NCBI GenBank assembly: GCA_030180135.1
Contig: CM058236.1
Span: forward strand, 5,208,001 to 5,272,000
Length of the DNA stretch: 64,000 nt
Direction of reading: 5' to 3'
DNA from: Orychophragmus violaceus
Taxonomy: Eukaryota > Streptophyta > Magnoliopsida > Brassicales > Brassicaceae
Below, piece after piece: positions 55,065 through 64,000 of the stretch. A program made the translations under genes and the position numbers. The notes below the pieces were generated by a model, which did not search any database, was not told where the DNA came from, and saw only the letters and a list, made by a program, of their open reading frames with translations. The stretch's first letter is position 1; each line of letters starts with the position of its first letter.

Positions 55065-56762
55065 TGTTGACCGTTGACTTTGACTTGAACCGGTTGACTT
55101 CCCAAACCAAACCGGTTGAACCACTGAACTATCAGAACCAACTGAACCGGTCTAATTAGAACCGGTTATGTTAAACCGATTTTGGTCAAATATTGACCGG
55201 TTTGACCTAACCGTTGACCAAGGCTAAACCAGCCTTAAACCAACCCAAATCTTGAATCAAACCATCCCATCACACCCCTTGAAGAACCGGCTGAAGATTG
55301 GCGTCGGTTGGGCTTCTCCGGTGACTTCTCCGGCGACTTCTCCGGCGGTGGTCCGGCGTTGACCGGCCGGTTCACCCCTTTTTTCGGTGACTCAGAAGAC
55401 GATCCACCTATCAAACTGACTGCAAAGAGAAGATCTATCCATCCAAGGCTTCAAAACGTTCAGATCTGGTGAAGGATGAGAGAGATACACCAAAACTCCA
55501 ACCGCAGCAACTTTCCGGCCAGTTTCCGGCAAGCTCCAGCTCCGGCGGTCATGGCTGGATGGATGGAGGTTGTAGAGGAGGGAGAGAGGAGTCCACTGGG
55601 CTTTGCAGAAGTGGATTAGGGTTTAAATTGAGAGAGTTATGGGACTTTTGGTGTAAAAGGATATGAAGAACACTCAAGAACACTTTGAATTTTCTTGAGT
55701 TTCTTTGAAGATTCAAAGGATTTTCTGGGTTTTCTGGGCAAGTGGGATGAATGTAGAGAGAGAGGAGAGAGAGGTCGTGGTGAGGGAGTTTAGAGAGAGG
55801 TTTTGTTGCCAAAAATGAGAGTTATCAACAATAATTCTCATGTTCATGAACCATTCTCATGCATTGCATGCAAAGAGAGAAAGGTGGCGCCATCACAGAG
55901 GTAACACCTATCCATCTGAGTGTTTTGTTGTCCAAAAAACCTTCCTTAAACCACCCTTAACCAACCCTTAAACCGCTTAAACCCGTAGCTTCGGTTTTCC
56001 TTGATCTTGCGTATAATATTTTAGAACCACTCTGGATGATCCCATAAATCCTCAAACCTCTACAAACTGATTCTCCATGCTATTTTATGAATTTATCATT
56101 TCGAATCACTCCGTTCGGACTTACGTAGTTCCGGTTATGAATTTTTGAAGTTTCTTCGGGTTTGTCGGTTTCCATTCCCGACAAGCCATAAAACATGTTT
56201 CTGCTCCGATTCTTCCAATTCTGGTCTTCTAAACATTCTTTATGTCCAAACATAAAAATATTTGGCCCGTCTCGGCTTCCGTCTCGAACTTTGGCAAAAT
56301 TACCATTTTACCCCCGACTTTGGTAAAATGACAATTTTGCCCCCGTTTGACTTTCTGCTGCCCGTTGACCGTATTTTTGATACGGGGTATCACACCAGTC
56401 TTCTTCTTCTTCATTATCCCTCTCGCCGAAAATCTTCCAGAATCGCCACAAATCTCATTTCTTCACTGTTTTCGACGATTCAAAGCTCCATTCCACTTTT
56501 TTCTGTGCTCTATCCATTTCTATCATCTGTTTAATCGATCTGCGGAGGTATGACTCTAAATATCGGATTTTCAGTTCGTGTTCATGGGAAGAAAGCTTCG
56601 ATTTTGGTCCGATTTATTGATGTTTAGGATGATTGTCTAGTGGAATGTGATTGGTTTTGATGTTGAGAATGATTATATGGAGTCAATTCATGAGAATATG
56701 TTGATGCAAAAATCCGGATTTTTAGAATCTCATGCTTGTTGGTCTGTTTGTTCGTTTTGCAG

Positions 56763-58270
56763 ATGGAACCTTGTCTGAACCAAGGAAAACGCCCACGAAG
56801 AGCATCTGCAACCGATGTTTCTGGTTCCTCGCCGCAGCAACGCGATGCTCAGAACCAAGCGCCTTGGCCTAGAATGGAAGCAAAGAAGCTCAAGATCATT
56901 AGCTTCGATGATGAACCTGCAGTAGAGGTGAAGAAGCGAGAATGCGTCCACAGAGAAATCTCAGAGCAGTGGGACGTCTATGACAGCTTGTTCTACAACG
57001 CCTGGTGTGACGTTAAGATCGAGCCCACACGGCTTCCTGACATGACCACAATGGGCAATCTGAAGATACGATCAGATGTGGTGCGCGTCTTACGGACGAT
57101 TGGCTTGGGTACGATATGTACCAAGTACTACGACTTTAACCGGAGCTGGTGAGACAGTTTATGGCCACAGTCCGTGTGTACTAAACCAACGATGTGGTGA
57201 GGAAATCTTCTGAGGGTACATTGACATTCATGGCCAAGGGCAGGAGGTACAGACTTAGTCTCCATGAGCTATGCGACATCTATGATTTTGACAGAACGAA
57301 GGAGAGAGTCAGTTTGCCTGAGCACTGGTCCGATGTGGAGCTCTTTTGGAAACACTTTGGCACAGGAGTGTATGATTCTCATACCACCAGGCAAACCGCT
57401 GTGCGACAACCGGTTTTGTGCTATCTTTTCCGCATATTCTCCAACATTATCTTGTGTAAGATGGAGCCTGGGATGATGAGGATTTCTGAGCTTTTCTTGC
57501 TCTATATTGGGATTGGCAAGAGCGTTTATGTCAGTGAGTTTTAGGATGCTCATTTGAAGTTGGATGCTAATATGGGAGCTCTCTTTGCTCACCATTTGGA
57601 GACATTGAAGGCGACGAAGCCTTTCACTGGGAAGGCAACGAAGACAGAGTCGATCAGGAGTCTCTTAACTCCCATCTTTGATCATTTTGGGCTTGACAGG
57701 AGTCAGATGAGAATTTGTACTAAGAAGCTCACCATGAACTTCACGCATCTGAATAGCAGTCAGTGGATCAAGGGAGAAACCAATGGGACACAGTTCTGGT
57801 GGAGATTCCATGACATATCTGGCGTAGAGCGCCTCTCTCCTCTCCCGGAGACTAAGCTCACAAGCATCACTAATGATCCTCTCTCACTCTCCTTCCAGCC
57901 GAATGTATATCTCTGCCGAGCTGTTCCGCGCCGTGCTACTGTGCTTCGAGGCGCATCTTCTGGAGCTGCTTCTTCTGCTGCTGAGCATGAGGTTGTCCCT
58001 GCTGATGACACAGATGAGTTTCCCGAGCTTCCCGGACCAGCAGAAGACATGCCACCACCGCAGTTCCAAAAGTGGGCAGCAGCTGTACTCAAAGGAATTT
58101 GGAAGAAGGTCCACAAGATGTCCTGCCAGCGCTCACAACACGTTCACCACCCACATCCATGACGTCATGCACCTGTACCAGTTCCTGAGCACTTCAGCTC
58201 CGAGGATGAGGAGGTAGAGGTGGCTGCTGACTCCGATGAGATGGACGATGGAGACTCTCCAGTCTTCTAG
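56763..58270 (+). pseudogene. ATHILA ORF-1 family protein gene, broken
   Basis: From MEPCLNQGKRPRRASATD the frame runs to WCDVKIEPTRLPDM and CTKYYDFN. After a one-base shift near 57130 it continues ELVRQFMATVRVY, then TAA near 57182, GTLTFMAKGRRYRLSLHELC, VRQPVLCYLFRIFSNIILCKMEP-like blocks, TAG near 57542, FAHHLETLKATKPFTGK and LTMNFTHLNSSQWIKGET. I recognise these as the ATHILA ORF-1 family (Pfam PF03078), of unknown biochemical function. Another shift near 58120 precedes an acidic C-terminus ending about 58270. The gene cannot make a full protein as it stands. Confidence 0.85.
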
Positions 58271-59585
58271 ACATGTGCTGATTCTGCGTTTGTTTTTCTT
58301 TTTCCTTTTCTTGAGTCATTTTTATGTTTCTTTTGAGTCAGTTTTTCAGACTTGTTTGCTTGGAACCATGACTATTTGAGTTTATTGCATCTCCACTGTT
58401 GTTTTTGATGTGATCTTGAGTGACTTAACGCAGCTAACAGGTGAGGAATTGAGTGCTAACTCACGATCTTAACCACGGACACATTTAACACTCTGCGTAT
58501 GGTACTATTAGCTCGATGTCGGACGACACTAAGCTTAGTGTCGGTCGACATCGGCCGTGATCAGGTTCGGATTTTCAGCTCAAAAACTCTTTGGTTCCAA
58601 TTTGATTTCTTCCGATCTCATACTACGGTTGCACTGGGGACAATGCAGTCTAAGTGTGGGGGAGGTGGCTACTGACATTGTGTTTTATTTTCTTAGAGTC
58701 AGTCCCTTGTTTTAAGTTGTTTTCAAAATTGTTTTATTGAGTCAAAAAGTGTATGAAACTATGATTTTTCGAGGAAATTTTTCGCTGGAACAGGAACTAA
58801 GTGACCATTGGACAGACTTGCAGTAATTCTATGACTATTAGAAAACCCCAGACGGATCAGCCTACCAAGGACACCCATATCTAACCAGGTATTCAGAGGA
58901 TCCATCACTAGCCTCATCTCTAATCTTGACTCTAATTTCTTACTTAGGGGCTTGAGATCTGTGGATCGGATTCCTCTGATGTGCTGACACAGCCTATGAT
59001 CCTGTTTGAGTATGGTTCTTGATTTTCCCCTCCCTTAAAAGTCAAAAAAGAAGAAGATTAAAACCGAGGATAAGCTAGTAGCTTCGAAGTGGTCACGGGA
59101 GTGGTAGAGACCCCTATTACCTCCTGTGTATCCATGGAAAGATCCAAAGTTAAACCCCAAGTGGAAAGGGAAGAGCACTGATAAAAAAAAAATGATACCC
59201 AGTGGGGAAAAATCAGTGCTAAGGGAGAAAGGGAAAAGAAAGGAACCAGAAACCGACAGTTTGGTGGTCAGTACTGAATGAGTTGAGTCCATGTGTTCTC
59301 TGATCAATACTCCCTCTGTAAGACCACACTTAATTGTATACAGAGGTTAGTGTGGTGAACTTGAATATCCTAACTTGATTGTGGAGTTTACTTGGGACAG
59401 TTTCTAAGGGTGGGGGAAGTATATTATGGTCTTGACATCTGCAGGAAAGTTTTCAGTGGCTTACTAAGTGAATGTGAACGCGAAAGTTCCTAGGACGAAA
59501 TGAGTTTCTGAGTTTACAAACCTCTTTCTTATGCTTTAGTTCTTTCACTTGCTTGAGGGCAAGAAAGAGCTAAGTGTGGGGGAGT
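58271..59585 (+). other. ATHILA non-coding tail with three polypurine-like tracts
   Basis: TAAGTGTGGGGGAG occurs at 58651-58664 and again, identically, at 59571-59584 directly before the LTR. A third tract, AAGGGTGGGGGAAGTA, is at about 59406-59421. Only the last is in position to prime the plus strand. A hairpin with a perfect 20-bp palindrome at 58524-58543 lies in the first part. No coding frame is supported; minus-strand frames near 59035-59307 look accidental. Confidence 0.7.
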
Positions 59586-60768
59586 TGATATATCATGGTT
59601 TTTCTAGGTTTTCAACCATGATATAGTTGTGTATATTGAGTCTTTAACCTGGTTTTTCGAGTCTATTGAGTCTTCTACAGGTAGACATTCGTTTGGAGCA
59701 AAGAGCGGGATTATATGACGTTTCTGGTGATTTTTGCAAGGAGCTGAAGTTGGTGTCTCGGCCACGACTGGTTGTCGACCGACACTGACTTTGGTGTCGG
59801 TCGACACTGAGCGCGAGAGAAGTTATACGCCAAGTTGAGAAAAGTTTTGAAGAATTGCACAAAGACCCCGAAGTTTCCCCTAATTCTAATCTGACCTCAA
59901 AACGAGTTTAGGAGTTTTAATTAGGTTTTCAGACTCATTATTCAGTTTATCTTGTTCTTACTTTGTTCTTGCTTTTGGAGATTGAGAGATTTGCTAAGGG
60001 GCTGATTCTTGCTACTTGTAACCTTTGAGAGAAGGATTTCGAACCCCTTTACCTTATCTATTCAATCTTTTGGTTTTCTATTCATGATGTGTTGTTTGAT
60101 TGATAATATTTATGAGTAGTAACCTAGTTAGATTTAGGGATTCTCAATAAGGTTTTATGCATGTTTAGGTAACTGATTTATTAGGATTCACAATCTATTT
60201 GTTCATCACCTAAGTTGTTCTTAATACTGAATTCTGGACTGATCACCTAGGGTTTAGATCTGAGATAATTAACAATAGCACGAGAGTGTGAGTTATAATC
60301 TGAATAATTAAACTTAGTGTGAGCTATTTGACTAGATACAAAGAGATTTGGTTTAGGAGAATTGTGAACCGATAGAACCTGTTCTTAATGCTTGTTTAGA
60401 ACTCTAGGATCGCAAAGAGATTTGGATCACTAGGTTGCTAGATATAGAAATAATCTCAGCGAGAGTTGGATTGTTTAGCATTGTGTTTCTAGTTCTTGAA
60501 CCTGTGTTTAATCTGAATCCGGTTAGTTAAGTATCTGACATTGCATAATTTCCGAGAACTTTCTAAGTGTAGCGCCATTCTCTTATTGAAAACACTTCTT
60601 TGTTTACTTGCTTTAGTTTACTGCTTTCTTTCGAATTAATTTAGCTTAACCTGAGAACATACAATCTATCGTGTGAGCCGTGAGTCCTTGTGGATTCGAT
60701 ACCCTAAGTACTACATTGCATTACTGTGCACTTGCAGTAGAATATGATTAAAATTCTGAACCCTATCA
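59586..60768 (+). repeat. 3' LTR of the ATHILA-type element (1183 bp)
   Basis: Begins TGATATATCATGG after the polypurine tract and ends CCCTATCA; TGATA and TATCA form the inverted ends. GTCGACCGACAC and GTGTCGGTCGAC form a perfect 12-bp stem around an 8-base loop at 59774-59805. AGAAG (60769-60773) would be one half of the target duplication. The 5' LTR was not found in the window. Confidence 0.8.
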
Positions 60769-60773
60769 AGAAG

Positions 60774-61628
60774 AAATCGCTTCAATCAATAAGAATAATA
60801 CTTGGAACGTGGTTGATCTTACATGTGGAACAAAACCAATTGGGTTAAAGTGGGTCTTCAAGGTAAAATGCAAATATGATGGAAGCATAAACAAACATAA
60901 AGCCAGGCTTGTGGCAAAGGGGTATGTTCATAAACATGGGAAAGACAAGGAACATCAGATATCTTAGATATCTATTTCACACTCGTCCAGATCTTTCATA
61001 TTGTGTTGGAGTGTTAAGTAGATATACGCAAGAGCTAAGAGAATCTCATGGAGCTGCAATTAAACAAGTCCAAAGGTATCTAAAGGGTTAGCTTAACCAT
61101 AGTCTATGTTTTAAGCGAACGAACAAAACAAGACTTATAGGTTACAACGACAGTAGCCACAATGTAGATCCAAATGATGGTAAGAGCACTACTGGTCAAA
61201 TCTTTTATCTTAATGATTGTCCAATCACTTGGTATTCGCAGAAACAATAGATAGTAGCTTTGTCTTCTTGTGAAGTTAAGTTCATGGCACCCACTGAAGC
61301 CGCAAAACAAGCAATAAGGCTACAAGATATACTAGGAGAAACCACTGGACAAACATGTGGGAATGTGACAATTCAGATTGATAATAAATCGGCTATAGCC
61401 CTTACCAAAAATCCAGTATTCCATGGGAGAAGTAAACACATTCATACAAGGTATCATTTTATAAGAGAATGTGTTGAAAATGAGCAAGTAAAAGTTGAAC
61501 ATGTTCCGGGGAGTGAACAGAAGGCTGCTATCCTAACTAAAGCACTAGGAAAGATTAAGTTCAGAGAGATGAGAGATTTTATTGGTGTTCAAGACTTGGC
61601 GGCAAAACCAACTTCAAGCTTAAAATAG
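60774..61628 (+). pseudogene. Decayed Ty1/copia pol fragment (RT start and RNase H)
   Basis: The RT block NNTWNVVDL, KPIGLKWVFKVK and HKARLVAKGY (60790-60930) is followed directly by HTRPDLSYCVGVLSRY (about 60980). Most of RT including its YVDD motif is therefore deleted. RNase H follows with a stop at about 61248, SSCEVKFMAPTEAAKQA, QIDNKSAIALTKNP and KHIHTRYHFIRE, ending at TAG about 61628. The upstream pol would lie on the far side of the ATHILA element and was not found. It belongs to a different copia family from Copia-1 and Copia-2. Confidence 0.82.
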
Positions 61629-61632
61629 AGAA

Positions 61633-61955
61633 TGTTGACTTAAGCTTGAAGATAAAGATCAAGAAATATATTTAGGAGTTATCTAAATATACATACATTT
61701 GTATGAGTTATCTAGATATGTTTAAGAGTTATCAAACTTAGGGTTTTTGGTTATCTTATTCTCTATATAAAGAGTTACCAAGATGTGGTAACTTAAGAAC
61801 TTTGAGAGATTAAGAGATAGCTTTGGTTTATGAGATATTTTCTAAAGCATTATAAAGAGTGATTCTTTTATAATTCAAAGTGCAAGAGTTTGATTCAATA
61901 TATTTAATGGAATTTCTTAGATAAAACACATCTTAATCAAAATTTCAAATCATCA
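61633..61955 (+). repeat. Probable 3' LTR of the decayed copia element
   Basis: TGTTGACTTAAG follows a purine-rich AAAATAGAGAA directly after the pol stop. A TATA box, CTCTATATAAAGAG, lies at about 61769. The right end is placed at ATCATCA near 61955 with low certainty because no partner LTR is available. Confidence 0.5.

Positions 61956-64000
<2,045 letters not shown>

Larger units (their letters stand above)
31788..56394 (-). mobile_element. LARD-1: long-LTR, pol-less LTR element with two nested copia insertions
   Basis: The element is bounded by TGTAACGCCCC at the left and GGGGTATCACA at the right, with a perfect CCAGT duplication (31783-31787, 56395-56399). The LTRs are 3.55 kb each. Orientation is minus: the primer site lies beside the right LTR and the polypurine tract beside the left one. 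Without Copia-1 and Copia-2 the element is about 9.8 kb, of which only about 2.65 kb is internal. That part encodes a zinc-knuckle gag-like protein but no protease, RT or integrase. This matches the definitions of LARD or TR-GAG non-autonomous elements. Confidence 0.88.
45409..56394 (-). repeat. 5' LTR of LARD-1, split by Copia-2
   Basis: The two parts are 45409-47648 and 55070-56394, together about 3.57 kb, matching 31788-35337. Copia-2 entered at TGTTG in the TTGAC-rich part. The right copy also differs by small indels and by changes such as GTTGATCGG to GTTGACCGG, roughly a few per hundred bases at most. Confidence 0.9.
56400..60768 (+). mobile_element. Right piece of the ATHILA-type element: ORF, non-coding tail and 3' LTR
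   Basis: This continues the piece at 31380-31787 after LARD-1. It holds an ATHILA ORF-1 family gene, 1.3 kb of non-coding DNA with repeated polypurine tracts, and an LTR with TGATA..TATCA ends. No integrase or RT of this element is in the window. The gene lies between the pol-end phrase at 31471 and the 3' LTR, the position of the extra 3' (env-like) gene in full ATHILA elements. Confidence 0.8.

Noticed and set aside
59035..59307. Minus-strand frame with a hydrophobic stretch in the ATHILA tail
   Set aside because: It is in non-coding ATHILA DNA, in the wrong orientation for the element, with no recognised domain.

Overview
This is nuclear DNA of a flowering plant, almost certainly a member of the Brassicaceae. 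The evidence is an intact gene closely resembling Arabidopsis PLDRP1, ATHILA and Tat-type Ty3/gypsy elements typical of that family, spliceosomal introns and no sign of bacterial gene organisation. Nearly all of the window is a dense nest of retrotransposons and DNA transposons, as expected of pericentromeric or other heterochromatic DNA. One convincing host gene was found.

Left part (1-9981): the 3' ends of three stacked Ty3/gypsy elements. A Tat-type element (Tat-B, 1-7970, plus strand) appears to sit inside the 3' end of another Tat element (Tat-A, 7971-8811). Tat-A in turn interrupts the integrase of a chromodomain element (8812-9981). Tat-B carries a multi-exon antisense gene. Host gene island (9982-12468): a two-exon PLDRP1-like gene on the minus strand, squeezed between a chromovirus LTR and Tat-C.

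Tat-C (12469-27073, minus strand) is complete, with both LTRs and the target duplication CCGAC, but its genes are decayed. Its gag region was split by a 5.3-kb CACTA transposon (20306-25584, TSD ATT) that carries fragments of at least two host genes with their introns and no recognisable transposase. From 27079 to 29890 lies AT-rich DNA without genes, then LINE fragments (29895-31245).

Right part (31380-61955): an ATHILA-type element (plus strand) was split by a 24.6-kb insertion (31788-56394, TSD CCAGT). That insertion is an element with unusually long 3.55-kb LTRs and only about 2.65 kb of internal DNA, encoding a zinc-knuckle gag-like protein but no pol (called LARD-1 here). LARD-1 was itself hit twice by one young Ty1/copia family. 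Copia-1 lies in its gag (minus strand, TSD CCGAC) and Copia-2 in its right LTR (plus strand, TSD TGTTG). Each has an uninterrupted 1321-codon gag-pol frame, and together they form a 7.4-kb inverted repeat. The ATHILA 3' LTR abuts an older decayed copia element. The end (61956-64000) holds a (TC)49 microsatellite and degenerate repeats.

The most unusual signal is a paired palindrome, TGTCGRYCGACA-spacer-TGTCGGTCGACA, found in the copia LTRs, the copia leader and the unrelated ATHILA LTR and internal DNA. No cellular pathway or operon-like cooperation is present; the genes relate to one another as successive insertions. All family assignments rest on reading motifs by eye, with no database search.
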